A stretch of 37,963 bases of DNA from Acidobacteriota bacterium (lineage in GTDB: Bacteria > Acidobacteriota > Vicinamibacteria > Marinacidobacterales > Marinacidobacteraceae). The notes beneath the pieces were generated by a model that was given only the letters and a program-made list of their open reading frames with translations, was not told where the DNA came from and ran no database searches. Positions 25,733-34,661 of this stretch are shown here, in pieces; the first letter of the stretch is position 1; every line of letters starts with the position of its first letter. The translations under genes were made by a program, and so were the position numbers. The stretch covers positions 1 to 37,963 of the forward strand of contig JAJEIY010000026.1 of assembly GCA_022828085.1 (NCBI GenBank), written 5' to 3'.

Positions 25733-26764
25733 ATGCTCACCAAAGCCATGTTCGCCCTGCTTCGGAACACCCTAACCGCATTCCTTCCCCTCGCGGCCGG
25801 GCTGGCGCTGGCCCCGGCGTGGGCGATCGGGTGCAACGGGGCCGCTCCGGCCCCCGCTCCCGTCGACGGACGCCAGGCGATCGCCGCCGCCCTCGACGGC
25901 GTGGACGCTTCGGAGTTCACCGACCTCGGCCGCAGCATCTGGATCGGCACGGCGGACGGCGCGGCGCTCTACGACGAGGCTGCCGCCGTCCCCCGCCCCG
26001 CGGCCAGCTCCATCAAGACGGCCTACCTGGTGGAGTTCTTCTCGGACCGAGCAGACGCGCTCGACGAGCCCGTCCCGGACGCGGTGGACGTCGTCGGCAA
26101 TCCCGATCATCCCGCCATCGTCCACTTCGACGCGGATACCCAGGCCGAGATCAAGGAACACCTGGAGACGGCGGACGCGCGGACGGTGGGCCGCCACATG
26201 ATCCGCGGAACGGGAGTCTCCAACCCGGTCTACAACGCGGCGGCGAACCTGGTCACCGCCTTCCTCGGCGGACCGCCGGACCTGACGGCCCGGATCCAGG
26301 CTCGCCACCCCGATTACGCCGGCATCGACTCGCGCCGCTACATGCTCGCGGCGCGTGACGTGACCGGGGACAACACCGCGACGGCCGGCTCGCTCGCCGC
26401 GGTCCTCGCCGCCATCGCCCGGGGCGATGTCCCCGGGGTCTCGGCCGAGACCCACGCGGCGATGCGGGACATCCTCTACCTCGAAGACACCGGGGACGGC
26501 CGCCACTTCTACAAGGGCGGCTCGCTCAACTCGAACCCCATCACCCGCGTGCTCTCGGGGTACTACGCGGTTCCCGGGGAACCTGCCGGCCGGGCGCTCG
26601 TTTACGCCTTCATGGCCGAAATCCCCGGACCCGAGAGCGTGGCGCCGGGCGATCTCGAGGCCGGCGATGCGGGCCGGCGCCTCCAGGACCATCTCGAAGC
26701 GCTTCGTGAAGCCGCGTTTCCGGCGGCCCGCCAGTGGCTGAGCCGCCAGGGAGTTCCCGAATGA
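25733..26764 (+). CDS. Class A beta-lactamase-like serine hydrolase, exported
   Basis: A 343-residue protein from ATG 25733, with a signal peptide or lipoprotein leader of about 35 residues (hydrophobic run LTAFLPLAAGLALAPAW, then AIGC). Motifs of the penicillin-binding/beta-lactamase fold are visible: SSIK (S-x-x-K, nucleophile Ser and Lys), GVSNP in the position of the SDN box, and FYKGGS in the position of KTG. It is thus a serine hydrolase acting outside the cytoplasm, perhaps on peptidoglycan or beta-lactams. An alternative ATG at 25709 overlaps the start of the divergent methyltransferase; 25733 gives a better leader. Its stop overlaps the next start as ATGA. Resistance to beta-lactams is not established. 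Confidence 0.75.
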   Translation: MLTKAMFALLRNTLTAFLPLAAGLALAPAWAIGCNGAAPAPAPVDGRQAIAAALDGVDASEFTDLGRSIWIGTADGAALYDEAAAVPRPAASSIKTAYLVEFFSDRADALDEPVPDAVDVVGNPDHPAIVHFDADTQAEIKEHLETADARTVGRHMIRGTGVSNPVYNAAANLVTAFLGGPPDLTARIQARHPDYAGIDSRRYMLAARDVTGDNTATAGSLAAVLAAIARGDVPGVSAETHAAMRDILYLEDTGDGRHFYKGGSLNSNPITRVLSGYYAVPGEPAGRALVYAFMAEIPGPESVAPGDLEAGDAGRRLQDHLEALREAAFPAARQWLSRQGVPE

Positions 26765-28002
26765 GATTCGCCGCCCTCGCCGTCCTGCTGCTTCTCCCGA
26801 CGTCCGGCTCTGCCGGCGAGGACTGGCCGCAGTGGCGGGGGCCGAACCGGGACGGCATCTCCCTCGAAACCGGTCTCCGGCAGAGCTGGCCCGACGGCGG
26901 CCCGCCACTCGTCTTCCGGGCCGAAGGCCTCGGCGCCGGCTACTCGACGGTGGCGGTGGCCGACGGCCGCATCCACACCCAGGGCATGTTCTCCGGCCGG
27001 GAGTGGATCGTCACGCTGGACGCCGCGACCGGCGCCCAGCTCTGGGCGACCCCGCACGCCGACGCCTATCGGGACGGCCGGGGCGACGGCCCCCGCGGCG
27101 TCCCGACGGTGGTGGACGGGACGGTGTACGCCCTCGGCGCCCGGGGGCAGCTCACCGCCCTCGACGCCGCCAGCGGCCAGGTCCTCTGGACCCTCAACGT
27201 CCTCGAGCGCTTCCGGGGGAGGAACATCAGTTGGGGCATCAGCGAATCGCCGCTCGTGCTCGACGACCGGGTGCTGGTCTCGCCCGGCAGCCGGCAGGTC
27301 GGGTTCGCCGCCTTCGACCGGGAGTCCGGCGAGTTCCTGTGGGGAACCGCGGGCGACGAGGCGGGCTATTCCTCACCGCTGCCGGTGGACCTCGCGGGCG
27401 CGCCGCACATCGTCTACTTCAGCGGCGAGCGCGCCGCGGGAATCCGCGCGGACGACGGGGCCCTGCTCTGGAGCTACCGCCGCGCCTCGAACCGCACGGC
27501 CAACATCGCGACGCCGGTCCTGGTCTCGAACCGCGGGGGCGCCGCGGAGGTCTTCCTGTCCTCGGACTACGGCACCGGCGGCGCTCTGCTGGAGCTACAG
27601 GCCGACGGCACTGGCGGAGTCACCGCCACCGAGAAGTACTTCACCCGGAACATGCGGGCCCACCACATGACGCCCGTGCTCCACGAAGGGGTCCTCTACG
27701 GGTTCTCCGGGTCGATCTTCAGCGCGGTCGACATCGAGACCGGGGCGCTCTTCTGGCGCGACCGTTCGATCCGCAAGGGCTCGCTGACATTCGCCGACAA
27801 CCGCCTCTACGTGTTCAGCGAACGCGGGGACGTGGCCCTCGTGGAACCGTCGCGCGCCGGCTACCGGGAGCGCGGCCGCTTCGAACTCCGCCAGGGGGAC
27901 CGCTCCGGGGAGAACACCTGGAGCCACCCGGTGGTCGCGAACGGCCTCCTCTACCTGCGCGACCAGGACGTGCTGGTCGCCTACGACGTCAGCGACCGGT
28001 AG
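26761..28002 (+). CDS. Exported PQQ-like beta-propeller protein
   Basis: A 413-residue protein with a cleavable signal peptide (residues 1-18, MRFAALAVLLLLPTSGSA) followed by EDWPQWRGPNRDG, the usual opening of bacterial PQQ-like propeller proteins. About seven propeller blades carry recurring motifs such as GREWIVTLDAATGAQLWAT and LTALDAASGQVLWTL. Related proteins act as binding scaffolds or as quinoprotein-like enzymes in the periplasm; the calcium/PQQ ligands of true dehydrogenases are not evident. ATG 26761 overlaps the preceding TGA, so it is co-translated with the serine hydrolase. Confidence 0.88.
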   Translation: MRFAALAVLLLLPTSGSAGEDWPQWRGPNRDGISLETGLRQSWPDGGPPLVFRAEGLGAGYSTVAVADGRIHTQGMFSGREWIVTLDAATGAQLWATPHADAYRDGRGDGPRGVPTVVDGTVYALGARGQLTALDAASGQVLWTLNVLERFRGRNISWGISESPLVLDDRVLVSPGSRQVGFAAFDRESGEFLWGTAGDEAGYSSPLPVDLAGAPHIVYFSGERAAGIRADDGALLWSYRRASNRTANIATPVLVSNRGGAAEVFLSSDYGTGGALLELQADGTGGVTATEKYFTRNMRAHHMTPVLHEGVLYGFSGSIFSAVDIETGALFWRDRSIRKGSLTFADNRLYVFSERGDVALVEPSRAGYRERGRFELRQGDRSGENTWSHPVVANGLLYLRDQDVLVAYDVSDR

Positions 28003-28019
28003 GGAGGAGCGCCGGCAAG

Positions 28020-28340
28020 TTGAGTTACCGGGGTAATGAGAGCGCCAGTGGCGCGGGACACAACCCGGCAGATCACCAGACGGAGAGCATTCAGTCCCGG
28101 ATTTCCTCCCGGGGCCAGGTGTCCATTCCGGCGCGGATTCGCCGCAAGCTGGGCTTGACGCCGGGCTCTACGGTCGAGTGGTGCGAGCGAGGTTCCGAAG
28201 TGTTGGTGCGTCGGGCGACGAAGTACTCGTCGCTGGACATCCATCGGGCCGTTTTCCCTTCAGCGCCCGAGCCGAAGACCGTCGAAGAGATGGACGCGGG
28301 GATCGAGATCCATCTGCGGCGTCGGCATCCGCGCCCTTGA
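28020..28340 (+). CDS. AbrB/VapB-type antitoxin, orphan
   Basis: A 106-residue protein with a SpoVT-AbrB domain: SRISSRGQVSIPARIRRKLG is the conserved swapped-hairpin motif, followed by LTPGSTVEW and the C-terminal arm that would block a toxin. No ATG occurs in frame. TTG 28020 is chosen because AGGGAGGAG lies about 10 bases upstream, although it gives about 23 extra residues before the domain; an ATT at 28089 sits where family members usually start. Only a 32-codon stub of a VapC-like toxin follows at 28327, so this is an orphan antitoxin. It may still bind its own operator. Confidence 0.75.
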   Translation: MSYRGNESASGAGHNPADHQTESIQSRISSRGQVSIPARIRRKLGLTPGSTVEWCERGSEVLVRRATKYSSLDIHRAVFPSAPEPKTVEEMDAGIEIHLRRRHPRP

Positions 28341-28425
28341 CACCGGCGTCCTCGTTCGGCTCATCGTCCGGGACGATGCGGATCCGGTAGCCCGCGCCGA
28401 GGCGTTCACAGAGCCCGGAGCCTAG
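28327..28425 (+). pseudogene. Truncated VapC/PIN toxin stub
   Basis: The frame reads IRALDTGVLVRLIVRDDADP and continues AEAF before TAG 28423. This is the start of a PIN-domain VapC toxin: the first catalytic Asp is in LDT, with Gly replacing the usual Asn of DTN. The initiator ATG is replaced by ATC at 28327 and the frame overlaps the antitoxin end by 14 bases. The remaining ~100 residues with the other acidic residues are missing and hairpin repeat sequence begins within 100 bp. Confidence 0.7.
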
Positions 28426-28519
28426 GTTAGGCGGCCCAAGGGTCGCGACGAAGTACCTCTCCGGGCGAGATGACGCTGCCAGACGCCGGCGCGCCATCCC
28501 CGTGCGGCAGGTACGCGTT

Positions 28520-28575
28520 CGCCCGCCGGAGGCGGGCGGTGCCGACCGGAGGTCGGCGTTCCAAGCCGGCGCGCC
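28520..28575 (-). repeat. Dispersed hairpin repeat after czcA
   Basis: Two adjacent hairpins, CGCCCGCC-ggag-GCGGGCG and GCCGACC-gga-GGTCGGC, then GTTCCAAGCCGG. Same family as the copies near 2 kb. It ends 11 bp beyond the czcA stop and may also stop transcription or protect the mRNA end. Confidence 0.7.
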
Positions 28576-28586
28576 ATCAAGCAGGG

Positions 28587-31500
28587 CTACCCCGCCCGCG
28601 CCGCCACCCACTGCTCCATCCGCTCGTAGAGCGTGGGCAGCACCACCAGCGTGAGCAGCGTGGAGGTCACGATGCCTCCGATCACCACTGTCGCCAGGGG
28701 ACGCTGCACCTCCGCTCCGGCCCCCTGCGAGAGCGCCATCGGAAGGAAGCCGATGGACGCCACGGTGGCGGTCATCAGCACCGGCTTCAGCCGGGAGCCG
28801 GCGCCGGTGACGATCGCCTCGCGGAGCCCGAGCCCCTCGTCCTCGCGGAGCGCCCGGATCGCGGCGAGCATCACGATGCCGTTGAGCGTCGCGATGCCGA
28901 AGAGCGCGATCAGGCCGACCGAAGCGGACAGGTTCAGGGTCAGGCCCCGGATCCAGAGCGCGGCGATCCCGCCCACCGCGGCGAACGGGACGTTCAGGAG
29001 GATCAGGAGCGCCCAGCGCACCCGCCGGAAGGTGACGTAGAGCAGGCCGAAGATGATGGCGATGGAGAGCGGCACCACGAGCGTGAGCCGGGACATGGCG
29101 CGCTGCTGGTTTTCGAACTGGCCGCCCCAGGTCAGGTAGTAGCCGGAAGGCAGCGCAACCGCCTCCGCGATGCGGTCCTCCGCCTCGGCGACGAAGCTGC
29201 CCACGTCCCGGCCCCGGACGTTGGTCTGGACCACCAGCCGGCGCTCCCCGTTCTCGTGGTTGATCGCCTCCGGGGTGGGGGCCGCGCCGATCTCCGCGAT
29301 CCGGCCCAGCGGGATCCGCTCGCCGCCGGGGGCGACGATGGGCAATGACGCCAGCGCCGCGGCGTCGGCGCGGCTCGCGGGCGGGAACCGGACCACCACC
29401 GGGAACCGGCGGGCGCCGTCGATGAGCTGGGTGACCACGCTGCCGGCGACCGCGGTCTCGACGAACTCCTGCACGTCTCCCACGTGGAGCCCGTAACGGG
29501 CGAGGGCCTCCCGGTCGAGACGGACCTCGAGCTGCGCCGCTCCGGAGAGCACCTCCACCTGGGCGTCGGCGGCGCCGGGGACGGCCTCGACGACCCGGAG
29601 CACGTCCACTCCCAGGCGTTCGAGCACGGCGGCGTCGGGGCCGAAGATCTTCACCGCCACGTCCGCCTTGATCCCGGAGACGACCTCGTCGAGGCGCATG
29701 GCCATCGGCTGGGTGAAGTTCACCGACAGGCCCGGAATCTCCGCGAGCGACGCCGCGAGCGCATCGATCAGCTCCTCCTTGGACCGTCCGCTCTCCCAGT
29801 CGTCCTCGGGGTGCAGCAGCACGTACACGTCCCCCTGGTAGATGCCCATCGCCTCGGTCGCGAGGTCCGGCCGGCCCATCTTGGTGACGATGTCCGAGAT
29901 CTCGTCGAACTCGGCGAGCAGCTTCCGCTCGACGCGCGTCGAGATCTCGACCGACTCCTCGAGCGACACCGACGGCAGCTTCCGGGTCTCGATCAGGATC
30001 GAGCCCTCGTCGAGGCGCGGCATGAACTCGGTGCCGAGGAACGGAACGGAACCGATCGCGGTCAGGATGATGACCGTCGCGATCCCGACCGTTGCGGCCT
30101 TCCGCGTCATGGCGACCCGCAGCACCGCGAGGTACCGCTCCCGGAGCCGCAGGAACCAGGACGCTTCCCGGTGGACGCCCTTGAACTTCAGTAGGAACGA
30201 GGAGACGACGGGAACGCCGGTGAGCGAGAGAAGCAGCGAACCGAAGAGCGCCGAGCAGACCGTGATGGCCATCGGCCGGAACATCTTTCCCTCGAGGCCT
30301 TCGAGGGTGAGGATCGGCAGGTAGACGGCGATGATGATCAGCACGCCGAAGAGCACCGGGCGCGCCACCTCCATCGCCGCGCCGCGGATCTGCGCGACGC
30401 GCCCGCCGCCCTCCCCGGAGGCGGCCCGCCGCCGGACGAAGCTCTCCATCATCACCACCGCGCCGTCCACGATGAGCCCGAAGTCGATGGCGCCGAGCGA
30501 CATCAGGTTGGCCGAGATGCCGAAGGCGCGCATGCCGGTGAAACCCACCAGCATCGAGAGCGGAATGACGGCGGCGACGATGAGCGCCGCCCGGACGTCG
30601 CGCAGGAAGATGAACAGCACCAGGATGACCAGCAGGCAGCCCTCGATGAGGTTGCGGCGGACGGTCGCCGAGGTGCGGTCGATGACCTCGCTCTGGTCGT
30701 AGAAGGGTTCGATGCCCATGTCCGGCGGCAGGCCGGGCAGGATCTCCGCCATCCGCTCCTTGACCAGGTCGGAGACCTCGAGCGCGTTCTCGCCCTTCAG
30801 CATGACCACCATGCCGCTCGCGACCTCCCCCCGGCCGCCCGCGGTGACGGCGCCGCTCCGCTGCATCGCCCCCAGTCCGACCTCGGCGATGTCGGCGAGG
30901 AGCACCGGCACGCCCTCGTCGGCGCGCACTACGACCCGCTCGAGGTCTTCGGTGCCGGTGAGCAACCCGATTCCGCGCACGGTGAAGCGCTCGTCGCGGG
31001 CCTCGATGAACCCGCCGCTGAACGCGCGGTTGCTGTCGCCGATGGCGTGGAAGACGTCGCGGAGGGTGAGGTCGTACTCCTCGAGCGCCTCCGGCCGGAC
31101 GACCACCTCGAACTGCTGGGTCAGGCCGCCCCAGGAGTTGACCTCGCTCACCCCCGGCACCGAGCGCAGGCGGGTGCGGACCTCCCAGTCGTGGACCGTC
31201 TTGTTCGCCATCGGGTCGTCGCCGGTGACGACGTACTGGTAAATCTCGCCGAACGCGGTGGCGGGAGGGCCGAGCGTGGGTTCGAGTCCCGCGGGCATCT
31301 GCCCGCGGACCTCGGTCAGGCGCTCGGTCACGAGCTGCCGCGCCAGGTACATGGGCACCGCGTCGTCGAAGACCACGGTGACGAGGGAGAGCCCGAACTT
31401 GGAGACCGAGCGGACCTCCTCGGCGTCGGGGACCCCCATCAGCGCGGTCTCGATCGGGTAGGAGACCTGCTGTTCGACCTCGGGGGCGCCGAGGCTCGGG

Positions 31501-31664
31501 GCCTCGGTGATGACGACGACCTGGTTGTTGGTCAGGTCGGGAAACGCCTCGACGGGCAGGTTCCAGAGCGCCGCGACGCCGATCACCGCGAGCGCGGCGA
31601 CGAACAGCAGGACGAGCGCGCGCTTCCCGGTGGCAGCGCCGACGAAGCGTTCGACGAGGCCCAC
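28587..31664 (-). CDS. czcA: Heavy-metal efflux RND transporter CzcA
   Basis: A 1,025-residue inner-membrane pump of the heavy-metal efflux RND family. Transmembrane helix 4 carries DFGLIVDGAVVMMES (Asp394, Asp400, Glu407), the D-F-G/D-G/E signature of divalent-metal exporters (Co, Zn, Cd, Ni type) rather than the copper/silver CusA type. Twelve hydrophobic segments and two large periplasmic loops are in the expected places. It uses proton import to expel metal through the adaptor and outer-membrane partners encoded just upstream. The start is 3 bases from the stop of the adaptor gene. It is the last gene of czcCBA. Exact metal cannot be fixed from sequence. Confidence 0.94.
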   Translation of the reverse strand: MGLVERFVGAATGKRALVLLFVAALAVIGVAALWNLPVEAFPDLTNNQVVVITEAPSLGAPEVEQQVSYPIETALMGVPDAEEVRSVSKFGLSLVTVVFDDAVPMYLARQLVTERLTEVRGQMPAGLEPTLGPPATAFGEIYQYVVTGDDPMANKTVHDWEVRTRLRSVPGVSEVNSWGGLTQQFEVVVRPEALEEYDLTLRDVFHAIGDSNRAFSGGFIEARDERFTVRGIGLLTGTEDLERVVVRADEGVPVLLADIAEVGLGAMQRSGAVTAGGRGEVASGMVVMLKGENALEVSDLVKERMAEILPGLPPDMGIEPFYDQSEVIDRTSATVRRNLIEGCLLVILVLFIFLRDVRAALIVAAVIPLSMLVGFTGMRAFGISANLMSLGAIDFGLIVDGAVVMMESFVRRRAASGEGGGRVAQIRGAAMEVARPVLFGVLIIIAVYLPILTLEGLEGKMFRPMAITVCSALFGSLLLSLTGVPVVSSFLLKFKGVHREASWFLRLRERYLAVLRVAMTRKAATVGIATVIILTAIGSVPFLGTEFMPRLDEGSILIETRKLPSVSLEESVEISTRVERKLLAEFDEISDIVTKMGRPDLATEAMGIYQGDVYVLLHPEDDWESGRSKEELIDALAASLAEIPGLSVNFTQPMAMRLDEVVSGIKADVAVKIFGPDAAVLERLGVDVLRVVEAVPGAADAQVEVLSGAAQLEVRLDREALARYGLHVGDVQEFVETAVAGSVVTQLIDGARRFPVVVRFPPASRADAAALASLPIVAPGGERIPLGRIAEIGAAPTPEAINHENGERRLVVQTNVRGRDVGSFVAEAEDRIAEAVALPSGYYLTWGGQFENQQRAMSRLTLVVPLSIAIIFGLLYVTFRRVRWALLILLNVPFAAVGGIAALWIRGLTLNLSASVGLIALFGIATLNGIVMLAAIRALREDEGLGLREAIVTGAGSRLKPVLMTATVASIGFLPMALSQGAGAEVQRPLATVVIGGIVTSTLLTLVVLPTLYERMEQWVAARAG

Positions 31665-31667
31665 GGG

Positions 31668-32849
31668 CTATTCCTCCTCGGGGAGGCCGATCAGGGCGGA
31701 TTTGAGCAGGAAGGCGCCCTCCACCGCCACCAGCTCTCCCGCCGCCAGACCCTCGCGGATCTCGACGTCACCATCGAAGGTCGCTCCGATGGCCACCCGG
31801 CGGCGGCGGAACTCCCCGGGCCCGGCCTCGACGAACACCACCGGCTCGCCGGCCAGTTCCTGCACCGCCGCCGCGGGAACCAGCAGCACGTCGCGCGGGG
31901 TCCCGGAAGCGACGGTGAGGTTCGCGAACATCTCGGGCTTGAGACGGCCGTCGGCGTTGTCGGCTTCGGCACGGACGGTGACCCGCCGGGTGGCCGGATT
32001 GATCACGTCGCCGATGGTCGTGAGGGTGGCGGCGAAGACGTCGTCCGGCCACGCGGTCACCGAGAACTCGACGGGTTCGGGAGCGGACAGCCGGTGGAGG
32101 TCGGCCTCCGGGACCTCGGCGGTGATCCAGACCCGCGACAGGTCGGCGACCACCAGCAGCGGAACGCCCAGGGTGACGGCCTCGCCCGGTGAGACGAGCC
32201 GCTCGATCACGGCGCCGGCGAAGGGCGCGCGAACCGGCACATGCTCGTTCTCGCGCGGATCGGCCTCCGGGCCGGGAGTGAGGCCGTAGTGCTGCAGGTC
32301 CTGTTCGGTCCGCCGCACTTCGGCCCGGGCAGCCGCGAGCGCCTCCTCGGCGGCGACCCGGTCGGCGCGGATCCGCTGGAACTCCTGTTCCGCGAGCGCC
32401 TTGTCGTTCAGCAGGCGCTCGGCGCGGGACTCCGCGGTCCGCGCGTAGTCGAACTCGGCCTCGGCCTCCTGCCGCTGCGCGAGCGCCGAGAAGTACTCGG
32501 CCCAGACATCGTGGATGTGGTGGCTGAGGATGAGCGCCAGCACCGCACCCGCCTCGACCCGGTCCCCGGGCTGCACCAGCACGTCGGCGACGACCCCGTC
32601 CACGATGGCGCCCAGGCGGGCGCTGCGCCGCTCGTCGAGACTCACCACCCCGAGAGCTTCCAGCGCATCGGTGTGGACGGTCTCCCGGACAGGAGCCGTC
32701 GTTATGCCGGCCGCCGCGCGTCCCGCCTCGGTCATCGTGACGATGCCGGCGGCGGGATCGGCGGTGGCGGCGGTCTCGGTTACGTCTTCAGGGGGCCCGC
32801 CGCAGGCCATCCCGAAGACGAGAACCGCGAACAGGGTGGCTCGGTTCAT
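31668..32849 (-). CDS. czcB: Efflux RND periplasmic adaptor CzcB
   Basis: A 393-residue membrane fusion protein. A lipoprotein signal ends at GMAC (Cys16). The barrel-sandwich hybrid (LGAIVDGVVADVLVQPGDRV and later VRAPFAGAVIERLVSPGEAV) flanks an alpha-helical hairpin (about residues 115-190), followed by beta-barrel and membrane-proximal domains. It links the CzcA pump to the CzcC channel in the periplasm. Its ATG overlaps the czcC stop as ATGA. Confidence 0.93.
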   Translation of the reverse strand: MNRATLFAVLVFGMACGGPPEDVTETAATADPAAGIVTMTEAGRAAAGITTAPVRETVHTDALEALGVVSLDERRSARLGAIVDGVVADVLVQPGDRVEAGAVLALILSHHIHDVWAEYFSALAQRQEAEAEFDYARTAESRAERLLNDKALAEQEFQRIRADRVAAEEALAAARAEVRRTEQDLQHYGLTPGPEADPRENEHVPVRAPFAGAVIERLVSPGEAVTLGVPLLVVADLSRVWITAEVPEADLHRLSAPEPVEFSVTAWPDDVFAATLTTIGDVINPATRRVTVRAEADNADGRLKPEMFANLTVASGTPRDVLLVPAAAVQELAGEPVVFVEAGPGEFRRRRVAIGATFDGDVEIREGLAAGELVAVEGAFLLKSALIGLPEEE

Positions 32850-34087
32850 GGCAGCGGCGCCTCCCCGAGCGCCAGGCGGGCCGCGATGGCGGCGGCGACG
32901 GCTTCGATCCGGACATCGTTCGCGAGCAGACGCGCGTCGGTGAAGGCGCGCTCCGCGTCCACGACGAGCAGGATGTCCGCCGCACCCAGGTCGAACGCCG
33001 ACCGCATCGCGGTGCGCGCGACGGTCGCCGGCTCGACCAGTTGCGCTTCGGCGCCCGCGGCGGCCTCGGCCAACCGCCGGGCGGTCCGGAGCGCGGCGGT
33101 GGCGTCCGCCTCGGCGCGCCGGATCACGAGGTCCCGTTCGAGCTCCGCGGCGCGGACCTCGCCGCGGGCGCGCGTCGCCGCCACCTGATTGCGGTCGAAG
33201 AGCGGCAGGCCCACTCCCAGCGCGACCACGCCGGTGTTGATGTCGAGGGTGCGCTTCAGGCCGGTGTTCACGGTCAGGTCAGGGACCCGGAGGGCGTTCT
33301 GGAGGCGGAGCGCGCGCTCCGCGGTCCCGACCCGCGCGTCGGCTGCGCGAACGTCGGGCCGGGTGGCCGCCGCACCGGAGGCCAGCGCGGCCGGGTCTCC
33401 GGTGGGCACCGGGACGGGTCCCGGACGAACCAGCGCGGCCGCGGATCCGCCTTCGGGAAGCGCCGCGAGGGCCCCGAGTTCCAGGAAGGCGCGTTCGGCA
33501 GCCGCGCCGGCGCGGGTGACGGCGATGGAGACGGCGGCGGTTTCCGCGGCGAGGCGGGCGCGTTCGGCGTCCGGCGCGAAACCCTCGGCCACCCGGCGCT
33601 CGAGGACGCGGACGAGTTCGGCGAGCGCGTCGCGCTGGCCCGCCAGGATCGTCGCCCGATCCCGCAGGCGGACGGTCTCCAGGAAGCGCGCGGCCAGCTC
33701 TTCTTCGATGTTCCGCGTCGTGGCGAACGCGTCCACCCGGGCCACCTCGGCCCCGGCCAGGGCCGCGTCGCGCCGGGCGCCGCGCTTGCCACCGAGTTCG
33801 AGCCGCTGGGTGACGGTGGCGAAGCTGTCGAGCGGAAGGCCGCCCGGCGTGTCCGCCCCGAAGTTCTCGCTGCGGAGTTCAAGCGCGGGGTTGGTCCAGC
33901 GGCCGGCCGCCCCGGCGGCGGCCACAGCCGCCCGCTCGCGGGAGCGCGCGGCCGCGATGGCCGGCGACCCGGCCCGGCCGGCCGCCAGCACCTCGGCCAG
34001 CGTGATGGGCTCCGGCGCCGGGGCTTCCTGAGCGGCTGCCGGGGCCGCCATCGGAAGCCAGATGGCCAGGACAACGGTGCTGCGCAT
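32846..34087 (-). CDS. czcC: Outer-membrane efflux protein CzcC (TolC family)
   Basis: A 413-residue TolC-like protein with a signal peptide (MRSTVVLAIWLPMAAPAAA) and two homologous halves of long helices rich in Ala, Arg and Glu (ERAAVAAAGAAGRWTNPAL, TGDPAALASGAAATRPDVRA). Trimers form the outer-membrane exit duct of the pump. It is the first gene of czcCBA, with a very strong Shine-Dalgarno (AGGAGGAGG) 5 bases before ATG. The order C-B-A and coupled overlaps suggest a single transcript. No metal-responsive regulator gene is adjacent. Confidence 0.9.
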   Translation of the reverse strand: MRSTVVLAIWLPMAAPAAAQEAPAPEPITLAEVLAAGRAGSPAIAAARSRERAAVAAAGAAGRWTNPALELRSENFGADTPGGLPLDSFATVTQRLELGGKRGARRDAALAGAEVARVDAFATTRNIEEELAARFLETVRLRDRATILAGQRDALAELVRVLERRVAEGFAPDAERARLAAETAAVSIAVTRAGAAAERAFLELGALAALPEGGSAAALVRPGPVPVPTGDPAALASGAAATRPDVRAADARVGTAERALRLQNALRVPDLTVNTGLKRTLDINTGVVALGVGLPLFDRNQVAATRARGEVRAAELERDLVIRRAEADATAALRTARRLAEAAAGAEAQLVEPATVARTAMRSAFDLGAADILLVVDAERAFTDARLLANDVRIEAVAAAIAARLALGEAPLP

Positions 34088-34200
34088 GTCAGCCTCCTCC
34101 TAAGGGTTGGGAGCCTATCCGCATGGGGGCGCGAGGGAGCCCCGGTCTTCAGGCCGACCCGTAGGACCGCAATAGCGCGCGTCGCCCCTCGGCGCGATGG

Positions 34201-34235
34201 CTCCTCCGGCTTGGAACGCCGACCTCCGGGCCGCC
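34201..34235 (+). repeat. Dispersed hairpin repeat, single copy
   Basis: CTCCGGCTTGGAACGCCGAC and the adjoining bases match the family near 2 kb, next to dispersed repeat 2. The stretch between czcC and 34201 holds the czc leader and no gene. Confidence 0.65.
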
Positions 34236-34245
34236 GTGGACCCCT

Positions 34246-34605
34246 CGTAAGTCATTGTTATTGCGTATTACTATACACGTCCGCAGAAAACGGATGTCAC
34301 GTCTGGGGACACTTCCTCAACGGCCCGGCAGTCCCGAATCAGAGAGGGCAACGGCGGGAACTTCGAGCACTCTCGAGCGCACCGAGTGGCGGGACCCGGA
34401 ACCGCGAGCCGCACCGGGTGGAGCAGCGGCCGGAACGTACAACACCTTCGGACCGCTGTCCGACGCGCCGCCCCTGGACCGCGACCGCCGCCATGATGCA
34501 GACGAACTGGCCATCCTCGACGAGTACGGCCCGTCAGCGGACCGGGAAGTGGAGCCGCGCCGACCCGAATCGCCGGCTGGCCGGGAGTCCCGGCCCGGTT
34601 GGCGC
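34246..34605 (+). repeat. Dispersed repeat 2, copy 2
   Basis: Matches the reverse complement of 4326-4686 from CGTAAGTCATTGTTATTGCG onward. It contains conserved blocks GGGGACACTTCCTCAACGG and AACACCTTCGGACCGCTG. It ends just before the restriction gene and therefore may supply its promoter: GCGTATTACTATACACG near 34267 contains -10-like TACTAT. No protein can be supported. Confidence 0.6.
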
Positions 34606-34661
34606 ACCAAACCCGGCACCCTTCCTCCCGCTCCGCCCCGTTTAGACTCCGCAACCAGCAG

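Noticed and set aside
28470..32192. Long plus-strand frames opposite czcA and czcB
   Set aside because: Antisense shadows of well-supported czc genes with no recognisable domain.
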